Source: Burkholderia sp. lig30
GTDB taxonomy: Bacteria > Pseudomonadota > Gammaproteobacteria > Burkholderiales > Burkholderiaceae
Direction: 5' to 3'
Length of the DNA stretch: 64,000 nucleotides
NCBI RefSeq assembly: GCF_000687455.2
Contig: NZ_JGVW01000067.1
Location: forward strand, 1-64,000
Each line of letters opens with the position of its first letter. Position 1 is the first letter of the stretch. The translations under genes and the position numbers were made by a program. Positions 16,597 through 23,857 of this stretch are shown in pieces. Below the pieces are notes generated by a model. The model had not been told where the DNA came from, did no database searches, and saw only the letters and a program-made list of their open reading frames with translations.

Positions 16597-17409
16597 CTAG
16601 CAGCCCACTGTAGCCGACCGCGCCGCGCACGTACAGCCCCGCAGTTCCTGAATAGCTGCGGCCGTCTCCACATACCCGTCATCATACAGGCGCTGCCGCG
16701 TCGCGGACGGCATGTCCCGGTCGAACGAACTGGCGTAGCCGGTCGGCACGCTGATGATGGTCGCGCCGCTCCCGCCGTCGAGCGCCATACGCGCCTCCTC
16801 ATTCGAGGACAGCATCAGGTCGATGATCCGCGGCGCGAGCGGCGCGTCGTCCGATCGCAGGAAGATCCCGACGCGCGGCGCCGCGTCGACCGTCAGGTCG
16901 CTCACCGGGATGTTGTCCGTCGTGCCGCCGTCGACCATCAGGCCGCCGGCCGCAGCGACCGGCGCAAACACGATCGGGATGGACGCGCTCGCTCGCGCGG
17001 CCAGCGCGACCGGCACGTCGGGCGTCGCCGCGCGCGAAAACTGAAACTCGCGCTCGGTCAGCAGGTTCGACGCGACGACCTTCAGGTCGACGCCGAGCTG
17101 CGCGAACGTCTTGCCGCCCGTGGCGTCCGTCAGGAACGCCAGCAGCTCGTCGCCCGCGCAAAGCGCCTGGTGGCGCAGCACGGGCCACGGCGAGAAGCGC
17201 ATCATCCGCGACCAGTCCATCTCCATGCACAGCCGGCGCATGTCGGCGAGCGACATGCCGCTTGCGAACAGGCTGGCGACGATCGAACCGCCGGACGTGC
17301 CGGCCAGCTCGACGATTTCGAGGCCGGCATCGACGCTCGCCTGCAGCGCGCCCAGGTGCGCGCCGAGGCGAAAGCCCGAGCCGCTCAGTGCGACGCGGAT
17401 CGGCTTCAC
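16597..17409 (-). CDS. Patatin-like phospholipase
   Basis: 270-residue patatin-domain lipid acyl hydrolase. The oxyanion-hole loop is SGSGFRLG (residues 9-16), the nucleophile elbow GTSGG at 37-41 with Ser39, and the catalytic Asp160 in DGGT. The protein is close to the minimal domain length, with no signal peptide or membrane helix. The GTG start at 17409 overlaps the TGA of the upstream lipoprotein (GTGA), implying coupled translation. Patatins cleave membrane phospholipids. Placement after two lipoproteins inside a mobile island suggests a phage-derived membrane-active or defence/exclusion function, which I cannot prove. Confidence 0.85.
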   Translation of the reverse strand: MKPIRVALSGSGFRLGAHLGALQASVDAGLEIVELAGTSGGSIVASLFASGMSLADMRRLCMEMDWSRMMRFSPWPVLRHQALCAGDELLAFLTDATGGKTFAQLGVDLKVVASNLLTEREFQFSRAATPDVPVALAARASASIPIVFAPVAAAGGLMVDGGTTDNIPVSDLTVDAAPRVGIFLRSDDAPLAPRIIDLMLSSNEEARMALDGGSGATIISVPTGYASSFDRDMPSATRQRLYDDGYVETAAAIQELRGCTCAARSATVGC

Positions 17410-17894
17410 TGGAATGCGCTCCCGGCCAGCGGCGCCGACGCCGGCGCAGTCGTGGCGGCCGTCGCGGTTGCCGCCGGGAATGCCGTGTCGATCAGGCCCT
17501 TGACCGTGCCGATCGCGATGATCACGGTCACCTTCTGGTCGGCCGGCAGGCTCGATACCTTCACGATCGAGGCCAGCAGCGGCACGGCTGCGCTCGAGAT
17601 CGACTGCACGTTGACCTGCGTCACGGTCGCGCCCTTCGCGCACACGGCGTCGACGGCCGGCGTGATCTTCTTGTTCAGCGTGTCCGCTGCGCCGCCGGTA
17701 AACAGGCCGGCCGCCGACAGCGTGTCGAGTTCGGCGGTCAGCAGCGGGCAGACGTTCGCCGCGACCTGCGCCGGGGTTTGCTTCGGCGCCGGGGTTTGCT
17801 TCGGCGCCGGGGTTTGCTTCGGCACCGTGCCGCACGCGGCAAACAGTACGGACGCGGCAACGCCTGCCGCAAGCAGCATCGAAAAACGCTTCAT
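17406..17894 (-). CDS. Lipoprotein with PKQTPA repeats
   Basis: 162 residues. A type II signal peptide with lipobox LFAAC puts the lipidated Cys at 21. It is followed by a Pro/Lys/Gln/Thr linker made of three perfect PKQTPA units, then a helical Ala/Val-rich domain (residues about 40-140) and an Ala/Pro/Thr tail. The linker probably spaces the domain from the membrane. The family is not recognised. The gene lies 9 bases after one lipoprotein gene and overlaps the patatin start, forming part of a tight four-gene cassette. Confidence 0.75.
   Translation of the reverse strand: MKRFSMLLAAGVAASVLFAACGTVPKQTPAPKQTPAPKQTPAQVAANVCPLLTAELDTLSAAGLFTGGAADTLNKKITPAVDAVCAKGATVTQVNVQSISSAAVPLLASIVKVSSLPADQKVTVIIAIGTVKGLIDTAFPAATATAATTAPASAPLAGSAFQ
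17768..17821 (-). repeat. Three perfect 18-bp tandem repeats
   Basis: Unit GCGCCGGGGTTTGCTTCG on the plus strand, three copies, encoding the PKQTPA linker of the lipoprotein. Because the unit is a multiple of three, copy-number change keeps the frame. Confidence 0.95.
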
Positions 17895-17903
17895 GGGATT
17901 TCC

Positions 17904-18236
17904 TTACTTGAGGGTCTTGAGGGCCGTCACGGCGGCCGACGTGGCTGCAGCGACGACGTTGGATGCCGCAGCTGCGGCGGTAGCTTGCGCTGCGAACGCC
18001 TGAACGTCAGTTTCGCGGAGCGAGATGCTGTAGGAGCCGTCAGGCGCCCGGGTGAAACCCGCGTCGACGGCCGCCATCTGCTTGCCGTTCCAGACGCGCA
18101 GCACGCAGCACCCGGTCGGCGCGCCGGCCGTGTCGACGAGCGGCGGGATTTCGTAGCGCGCGATGCCGGCGTAGCGCAGCGAATCGCAGCCGGCGAGCGT
18201 GGCGCACGCGGCGAGCGCCAGAACGGCGGCCTTCAC
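17904..18236 (-). CDS. Small lipoprotein
   Basis: 110 residues from a GTG at 18236 that overlaps the TGA of the 34-residue frame (GTGA). Type II signal peptide with lipobox LAGC (Cys near 17). The mature region contains a probable small beta domain (VLRVWNGKQMAAVDAGFTRAPDG) and a helical Ala-rich C-terminus. No family recognised. Part of the patatin cassette. Confidence 0.7.
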   Translation of the reverse strand: MKAAVLALAACATLAGCDSLRYAGIARYEIPPLVDTAGAPTGCCVLRVWNGKQMAAVDAGFTRAPDGSYSISLRETDVQAFAAQATAAAAASNVVAAATSAAVTALKTLK

Positions 18237-18337
18237 TGAACCGCCGTCGGCGCCGCCGCGACGATCGGCGCTGCCGGGATGGGCGCGGGCGGCACCAGGT
18301 CGAGCTGCGGCCGCTTCTCGCCCCTGCGCTTCGACAT
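18233..18337 (-). CDS. Possible 34-residue leader ORF of the lipoprotein-patatin cassette
   Basis: ATG at 18337 gives a basic N-terminus (MSKRRGEKRPQLDLVPP) and a Pro/Ala-rich tail. The stop overlaps the next GTG. The ribosome site is weak and the 5' end overlaps the truncated recT reading the other way. It may be a short real gene or the relic of a gene cut by the deletion that truncated recT. Confidence 0.35.
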   Translation of the reverse strand: MSKRRGEKRPQLDLVPPAPIPAAPIVAAAPTAVQ

Positions 18338-19121
18338 CAAGGTGCTCGGCCAAAAGACCGTCGAACGCGTCGAGACGGTCTGGGAAAACGGCAATCGCAG
18401 CACGATCACCAAGCAGGTGCCGATCATCGACAAGGTCTGCGTTGCATGGGCGACCGAGAAGGAAACCGGCGAGCAGATCGAGTCCCCGGCCGTGTCGATC
18501 GAGATGGCCGTGAAGGAAGGCCGGTACACGAAGAACGGAAGCAAGTGGCAGACGATGGACGAGGTCATGCTGCGCTACCGGACCGCTTCGTTCTTCGGGA
18601 AGTTGTACGCGCCCGAGCTGCTGATGGGGCTGACGAGCGTCGAGGAAGTGGCCGACATCGTCGACGTGCACGACGACGGCAGCTACTTGATGAATCGCGC
18701 AACGCTCGACGAGCTGCGCGGCAGCCGCACGCAGCCAGCCGAAGAAGTACCGCGCGCCGCCACGCCGACCGGGAACGCGGCCGCCGCCGAGCCGCCCGCC
18801 GACTCCGAGCCGCCCGCGCGCGAGGAAGCCGGCGCGCCGCCGGCCACCGACGGCCAGCAAGGCGGCTTCGGGTTCGACGTTTCCGGCCTGGTGCGCGGCA
18901 TCAGCGAGGACATCGAGTCCGCCAAGACGCCCGAGGATCTCGACCTCGCGCGCAGCGCGATCACCGGCGTCCCGGACGAGGCCGCCAAGGCCGAGCTGAA
19001 CGCCCTAGCCTCGGCTCGCATGCGTGCAATCAGCGCCGCCGAGCAGCTGGCAGACAAGCCCGCCACCACCCAATCCGCGCCCGCCGCGCGCCGCACGCGC
19101 GGCCCGATCAGCGCCGAGTAA
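18279..19121 (+). pseudogene. RecT-family single-strand annealing protein, N-terminally truncated
   Basis: RecT-like phage recombinases anneal complementary single strands. From about residue 20 the frame reads VERVETVWENGNRSTITKQV, then VSIEMAVKEGRYTKNGSKWQ and LRYRTASFFGKLYAPELLMG, the conserved C-terminal half of one phage RecT group, followed by a low-complexity Pro/Ala/Glu tail (residues about 150-280). The N-terminal half expected of a full RecT is missing. The first codons (from the ATG at 18279) are antisense to the lipoprotein cassette and look unrelated. A deletion or insertion therefore joined the cassette to the middle of recT. I judge it non-functional, with some doubt. Confidence 0.65.
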
Positions 19122-19138
19122 CGCATCGCGACGAAATC

Positions 19139-20905
19139 ATGAAGATCACCGACATCTGCGTGCAGAACGTGCTCGGGGTCCGCGCCGCGGATCTGCGCTT
19201 GTCGAAGCCGGTCGCGCTCTTCGCCGGCCAGAACGGCGCGGGCAAGAGCAGCCTGCAGGAAGCCGTGCGCATGGCGCTGACGGGCGACACCGTGCGCGTC
19301 GCGCTGAAGAAGGAGTACGGCTCGCTCGTCACCGAGGGAGCCGAATCCGGCCAGATCGTCGTCGCGTGCGGCGAGCAGGCGAACAGCATCGCCCTGCCCG
19401 CCGGCAAGTTGAAGCGCGAGATCGCCGAGGATGCGCGCCTGCCGCTCGTCCTCGACGCGCAGCGTTTCGCGCGGCTCGCGACGGCCGAGCGCCGCGCGTT
19501 CCTGTATGACCTGATGGGCATCAAGGTCGGCGCCGACGAGATGCGCCGCCGGCTCGTCGCGCGGCTCGGCATGAAGGCGGACGCGATCCCTGCCCCGGCA
19601 GCCGCACGCCTCGACGCGATTACTCCGCTGCTGCGCGCCGGGTTCGACGCGGCCCACAAGGAAGCCGCGGACCGCGCGCGCGGAGCGAAACAGGCGTGGC
19701 GCGCGACGACCGGCGAGACCTACGGCAGCCAGAAGGCTGAGACGTGGCGCCCGGCGGCCGTCTCGTTCGACGCGGCCGCGCTGCTGAAGCTCGAGGGCGA
19801 GCGCGCGTCGATCGACGGCCAGATCGGTGAGTTGCGGCAGCAGATCGGCGCGGCCGACGCCAGCGAGACCGCCGCGCGCGGCCGTGCCGCGAAGATCGCA
19901 GCGCTGCGCGAGGTGGCGGCCGGCTACGCCAAGGCTGCCGAGCTCGCGCAGCTCGCCGACGACCAGGTCGACGAGTTCCTGCCGAAAGTCGAGGCGCTGC
20001 GCGCGCGCACCGGCGCCGCGCCGACGGGCGTCGAATGCACGTGCCCGGAGTGCGGCGCACTGCTGCGCTATCTACTCGGCACGCTCACCGCGGCGACGGC
20101 CGGCGCCGAACGCGACGAAGACGCCGTTGCGAAGCTGCCCGAGTACGAGCGCAGCCTGAGCATGCTGCAGAACGCGGCGCGCAACCGGCGCGCCGACCTC
20201 GAAGCCACAGACGCGGCCGCAACGCAGCTCAAACTGCTCGAGGACGAAGCCGCAGGCAACGACACGCCCATGTCGCGCGAGAGCGTCGACGGTCTGCGCG
20301 GCGAGCTGGGCACGCTGCAGGCGCGCCGCAAGCAGCTCGACACAGACATCAACGCCGCGCGCGACGCGGAGCGCCGCGCGGCAGCTGCTGCCGATCTCGC
20401 GAAGAAAGCCGCGGCGCTGCACAGCGACGTCTGCGCGTGGGATGCGATCGCCGACGCGCTCGCGCCGAACGGCATCCCCGCCGATCTGCTGCGCGAAGCG
20501 CTCACGCCGATGAACGCGCGCCTGACCGCGCTCGCCGAAATGTCCGAATGGGCGGACGTCACGATCACGCCCGAGATGGAGATCCTCGCGAACGGCCGGC
20601 CGTACGACCTGCTTTCGGAGTCCGAGTGCTGGCGCGCCAACGCGCACATCGCGGCCGCGATCAGCCACTTCTCCGGCCTGAAGCTGCTCGTGCTCGATCG
20701 CGCGGACGTCCTCATCGCGCAGGAGCGCGACCGCCTGCTGTACTGGCTCGACGACCTCGCCTACGCCAACCAGATCGACACAGCGTTCGTGTTTATGAGC
20801 CTCAAGGCACCGCCGAGCGGCCTGCCCGATGGCATCGAAGCATTCTGGGTCGAGAACGGCCAGATCACGGCCGCCGCGCAGCGCCATGTCCGGGAGGCCG
20901 CATGA
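19139..20905 (+). CDS. Rad50/RecF-like ATPase with zinc-hook motif (phage recombination module)
   Basis: 588 residues. Walker A is GQNGAGKSS (30-38) in an N-terminal RecF/SMC-type half-domain. Long Ala/Arg/Glu-rich coiled coils (about 215-290 and 330-440) flank a CTCPECG near residue 300, the CxxC zinc hook of Rad50-like proteins. The C-terminal half-domain ends with LKLLVLDRADVL, where the Glu that normally follows the Walker B Asp is Arg. Such ATPases accompany RecT and exonuclease genes in Burkholderia phages. Here the exonuclease is missing and recT is truncated. The gene starts 17 bases after recT and overlaps the next gene (ATGA). Confidence 0.82.
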   Translation: MKITDICVQNVLGVRAADLRLSKPVALFAGQNGAGKSSLQEAVRMALTGDTVRVALKKEYGSLVTEGAESGQIVVACGEQANSIALPAGKLKREIAEDARLPLVLDAQRFARLATAERRAFLYDLMGIKVGADEMRRRLVARLGMKADAIPAPAAARLDAITPLLRAGFDAAHKEAADRARGAKQAWRATTGETYGSQKAETWRPAAVSFDAAALLKLEGERASIDGQIGELRQQIGAADASETAARGRAAKIAALREVAAGYAKAAELAQLADDQVDEFLPKVEALRARTGAAPTGVECTCPECGALLRYLLGTLTAATAGAERDEDAVAKLPEYERSLSMLQNAARNRRADLEATDAAATQLKLLEDEAAGNDTPMSRESVDGLRGELGTLQARRKQLDTDINAARDAERRAAAAADLAKKAAALHSDVCAWDAIADALAPNGIPADLLREALTPMNARLTALAEMSEWADVTITPEMEILANGRPYDLLSESECWRANAHIAAAISHFSGLKLLVLDRADVLIAQERDRLLYWLDDLAYANQIDTAFVFMSLKAPPSGLPDGIEAFWVENGQITAAAQRHVREAA

Positions 20906-21558
20906 GAATCGACATCGAACGCGTCCTCGGCGCGAAGCCCGACGCCACCGCGAAGGCGATCGCCGCTGGACTCGGACTTCCTCAGCTCGAGGTCACGAAG
21001 GAGCTGAACAGGATGCTCAACGACGGCACGGTCGAGCGCGAGAAGCGCGTCGGCGGCGGCAACGAATACGTGTACTGGCTCGCGCGCGCCGCCGCGCCCG
21101 CGCAGCCTGCTGTCGACGCGCCGCCGGCCGCCGTGGTGACGGAGACACCGGATGCCGCCGCGTCGCCCGACGTGATTGACGCGAACTTCGTCATCGGCGG
21201 CCTGCGCGCCGACGTCGCGCGCCTCACCACCGAAAACGAGACTCTCGTCGCGGATGTGGCCGGCCAGATCTCGCAGCTGCAGATCGAGAACGCTGAGCTG
21301 AAGCAGGAGGCCGAGACCTGGCGCACGAACTGCGCCGCGCTCGAGGCGCGCATCGACGAGCTGACGCTCGGCCCGGTCGGCGCCCGCGCGCCACTGTTCG
21401 TGACGGTCGGCCGGAACTGCAAGCCGCAGCGTCACGACTCGCTCGAGAAAGCGCAGAAGCGCGGCCGCGCGCTGGTGCGCGCCGACAAGGAATCCGAGGT
21501 GCTGGTGCTCGAGCCGGTCGGCCGGATCGTTCGCGGTACCGAATGGAGGACGCAATGA
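20902..21558 (+). CDS. Phage protein with N-terminal winged-helix and coiled coil
   Basis: 218 residues. Residues 1-60 look like a winged helix-turn-helix (ATAKAIAAGLGLPQLEVTKE, then LNDGTVEREKR). A Pro/Ala linker and a coiled coil (about 100-150, VARLTTENETLVADVAGQIS) follow, then a C-terminal basic domain (PLFVTVGRNCKPQRHDSLEK). It is translationally coupled to the zinc-hook ATPase by an ATGA overlap, so it may be its DNA-binding partner or a regulator of the module. Precise function unknown. Confidence 0.7.
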   Translation: MRIDIERVLGAKPDATAKAIAAGLGLPQLEVTKELNRMLNDGTVEREKRVGGGNEYVYWLARAAAPAQPAVDAPPAAVVTETPDAAASPDVIDANFVIGGLRADVARLTTENETLVADVAGQISQLQIENAELKQEAETWRTNCAALEARIDELTLGPVGARAPLFVTVGRNCKPQRHDSLEKAQKRGRALVRADKESEVLVLEPVGRIVRGTEWRTQ

Positions 21559-21584
21559 CCTACGCCCCATTCAGCCAACTGCAA

Positions 21585-22190
21585 TCAACGCGAGCGGGAA
21601 AGCTGTCTCGACCAGCTATCGAACTGAGAGCGAGCCGCCTCTGCAATATCTCGAAGGCGCTCGAGCTCCTCCTGTTCAAAGAGCCAGTACCTCATATGCA
21701 TATCGGAAGTCATGTCGCCGGACGGAAAGAATTCGAGACTTGCCGCTGTCGCCGAGCGCAGCTCCAGGATAGATGCGCGCAGTTCGAACGGCTCGACTTC
21801 CGGCAGGTGTATTGCATTGAGCGCGTCGAAGGCGATTTCACGAGCAATACGATTTTTACGTACAAGAAAATATTCCCGTGCCGCCTCAATCGTCGAGGAT
21901 TCTTCATGTGGCAATTCCAGCAGAAGATTGATCGCCTCGCGGGTGATCGCATACCACCCGTTGAACTTCCGTTTCACCTCACCCATCGCCTTCACGGCCT
22001 CGCGGCGTCTATCTTCGACGCGCTGATGCCACGCGATGAATATTGCAACAAAGATGGCGCCAATCGAGCCAATGGCTTGTACCCACGCCGCAACATCACC
22101 AGATCTATGTGGCCGGTAGTGCACGAACACCGGAATTGCAATCGTGAATACAGCGCAGCCCAAGATCATTACCCACTTGTCAATCTTCAC
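21585..22190 (-). CDS. Hypothetical membrane protein with two N-terminal helices
   Basis: 201 residues. There are two transmembrane segments at about 7-24 (WVMILGCAVFTIAIPVFVHY) and 34-54 (VQAIGSIGAIFVAIFIAW), then a soluble, charged helical domain. It runs against the flanking phage operon and is less GC-rich, both typical of a late-added cargo gene. The topology (short membrane hairpin plus cytoplasmic domain) resembles several small phage-exclusion and defence proteins, but I recognise no family and make no functional claim. Confidence 0.7.
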   Translation of the reverse strand: MKIDKWVMILGCAVFTIAIPVFVHYRPHRSGDVAAWVQAIGSIGAIFVAIFIAWHQRVEDRRREAVKAMGEVKRKFNGWYAITREAINLLLELPHEESSTIEAAREYFLVRKNRIAREIAFDALNAIHLPEVEPFELRASILELRSATAASLEFFPSGDMTSDMHMRYWLFEQEELERLRDIAEAARSQFDSWSRQLSRSR

Positions 22191-22222
22191 GCTTTGCCCT
22201 CGCTTTTCCGAGGAATCCTAGC

Positions 22223-22450
22223 ATGAGCGACTATCTCACTGCCCACGAGCTGGCCGATCTAGTCGGCTGCAAACCGAATCGGCGCGCGGCGATGTCCCGC
22301 TGGCTCGACCAGAACCACTGGCGCTACGTCCTCGACATGAACGGCGTGCCGAAGGTCGCGCGCGCGTACCGCGACCAGAAGCTCGGCCTCTCCACGAAAC
22401 CCAAAGCGACACGACACGATGCCGGCCCGAACCTCCAAGCCTTCTGCTGA
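22223..22450 (+). CDS. DUF4224 family protein (excisionase-like partner of the integrase)
   Basis: 75 residues with the DUF4224 pattern: YLTAHELADLVGCKPNRRAA, then MSRWLDQNHWRYVLDMNGVP. This is a small helix-turn-helix-like fold usually found just before phage integrase genes. It overlaps the integrase start by 32 bases. A role as excisionase or integrase regulator is inferred from position. Confidence 0.75.
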   Translation: MSDYLTAHELADLVGCKPNRRAAMSRWLDQNHWRYVLDMNGVPKVARAYRDQKLGLSTKPKATRHDAGPNLQAFC

Positions 22451-23621
22451 AAACGAATCGACCGGGGTCGACCGGCTGTACCGCCGCAACGGCGCACGCA
22501 AGGTGTCGTTCTGGTACAAGTACCCAGACGGCCGGTCCGAGACCCTCGCGACCGCGCCGCGTGGCGACCGCGCCGCCCTCGTCGTCGCCGAGCGCACCGC
22601 GAAGCGCCGCGCGCTCGATATTCAGGAAGGCGCCATCATCGCCGGCACTGTCGGCCAGGCGATCGAGCGGTTCCGCGACGAGATCGACCCGCAGCATTAC
22701 CGCGACCAGTCGCGCGACGGCAAGGCCGTGCGCACGTCCGCGTACGACCGCCTCACGAAGTTCTTCGGCCGGATGGCGCCCGAGCGGCTCGAGACGATCC
22801 ACGGCTACCAGTACCTCGACGCGCGTGCGAAATCCGGCGCGCCGATCGGCGCCAACAAGGACATGGCGCTGATGTCGACGATGTGCAATTACTGGATCCG
22901 GTGGGGCGTCATCAAGGCGAACCCGTTCACCGGCATGATGCAAAACAAGGCCGAGAAGGACGTGCGCGCGATCGAGCGGCACCAGGTGCTCAGCTTCTAC
23001 GTGTGGGCGCTGCGACAGAACCAGGCATACCGCACGATGGGCGTCGCCGCGATGTTCTGCTACCTGACTGGGTTCCGTGCGGCCGAGGTTCGCCCGTACC
23101 ACATGGGTGGCCTAACCGAGGGCGGCGTGAAGGTGATCGCGGCGAAGCGGAAGAAAGGCGAGGCGCAGACGGTGAAGCTGCGGCACTGGTCGCCGCGGCT
23201 GCGCGCCGTGGTCGAGCGCGCGAAGCGCGACCGGCAGCTCGACAGCGACTTCCTGTTCCCGAACCGGCGCGGCCAGATGTACTCGAAGAGCGGCTGGGCG
23301 TCGGTGTGGCAGGACGCGATGTACGCCTTCATCGGCGAGCGAGATCCGGAGATCGCGAGGGAGCAGGAGGTGAAGAAGATGCGAGAGGCGGCGCAGCGGA
23401 TCGCGAATCGCATCAACCGGCCGGTGAAAGGCGGGATGGAAACGATGCTGACGAAGCACCCGGATTATTTTTCGCTGCAGGACATTCGCCCCGCCGCCAT
23501 CACGACAAAACTCGCGAATCGCGACGCGGATGCCTATGATTTCGCGGCGCACGCGAATCCCGGCACGACGCACCGACACTACGATAGACGGAAGGTAAAA
23601 GCCGCGGACGCAACAGAGTGA
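22419..23621 (+). CDS. Phage-type tyrosine integrase
   Basis: 400-residue site-specific recombinase. The catalytic domain shows Arg220 in TGFRAAEV, Arg357 in LQDIRPAAITTKL, His378 in HANPGTTHRHYDRR and the nucleophile Tyr388. The usual HxxR box reads Q354-D-I-R: the His is Gln, a known variation among Burkholderia integrases of this type as far as I recall. The N-terminal part contains an SAM-like core-binding region (about 75-180). It ends 85 bases from the tRNA-His 3' end, which it evidently uses as its target. Full length, no defect seen, so the element may still be mobile. Confidence 0.92.
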   Translation: MPARTSKPSAENESTGVDRLYRRNGARKVSFWYKYPDGRSETLATAPRGDRAALVVAERTAKRRALDIQEGAIIAGTVGQAIERFRDEIDPQHYRDQSRDGKAVRTSAYDRLTKFFGRMAPERLETIHGYQYLDARAKSGAPIGANKDMALMSTMCNYWIRWGVIKANPFTGMMQNKAEKDVRAIERHQVLSFYVWALRQNQAYRTMGVAAMFCYLTGFRAAEVRPYHMGGLTEGGVKVIAAKRKKGEAQTVKLRHWSPRLRAVVERAKRDRQLDSDFLFPNRRGQMYSKSGWASVWQDAMYAFIGERDPEIAREQEVKKMREAAQRIANRINRPVKGGMETMLTKHPDYFSLQDIRPAAITTKLANRDADAYDFAAHANPGTTHRHYDRRKVKAADATE

Positions 23622-23670
23622 ATTCCGAAATTGATATTTCCGTTCCGAAATTCAGATCGTGAAAAGCAAA

Positions 23671-23694
23671 ACAGGCGCCTAAGCGCCTGTTTTT
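23671..23694 (+). terminator. Rho-independent terminator after the integrase
   Basis: ACAGGCGC-CTAA-GCGCCTGT, a perfect 8-bp stem with a 4-base loop, followed by TTTT. It stops integrase transcription before the tRNA-His gene; the A-rich left flank may make it act in both directions. Confidence 0.85.
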
Positions 23695-23704
23695 ACTTGA
23701 ATTT

Positions 23705-23756
23705 TTTGGGGTGGCTGATGGGACTCGAACCCACGACAACAGGAATCACAATCCTG
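23705..23756 (-). repeat. Right attachment repeat (within functional tRNA-His)
   Basis: 52 bases identical to 14391-14442. It lies inside the 3' two thirds of the intact tRNA-His and marks the right end (attR) of the island. Confidence 0.92.
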
Positions 23757-23783
23757 GACTCTACCAACTGAGCTACAGCCACC
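23707..23783 (-). tRNA. tRNA-His (GTG)
   Basis: 77 bases including an encoded CCA. The acceptor stem pairs GGTGGCT with AGCCACC, the anticodon loop TTGTGAT gives GTG, and the T arm GTGGGTTCGAGTCCCAT is standard. It serves as integration site for the island, which restores its 3' end. Confidence 0.95.
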
Positions 23784-23857
23784 ACTGACATCTACTGTTT
23801 CTTCGTCGCTTTCGTTTGCTGCTCAACAACGAAGAAATAAGATTATACAAACCCTTT

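Larger units (their letters stand above)
14443..23756. mobile_element. Integrated genomic island / remnant prophage at tRNA-His
   Basis: About 9.3 kb between two perfect 52-bp copies of the tRNA-His 3' end. It has an intact tyrosine integrase next to the functional tRNA, a DUF4224 gene ahead of it, phage-type recombination genes (truncated recT, zinc-hook ATPase), cargo genes of uneven GC, and no structural, lysis or packaging genes. This is a non-autonomous or degraded element. Integration next to a dead related integrase shows tandem use of the site. Confidence 0.88.

Noticed and set aside
17768..17821. CRISPR-like direct repeats
   Set aside because: The 18-bp units are contiguous with no spacers and encode PKQTPA in a lipoprotein.
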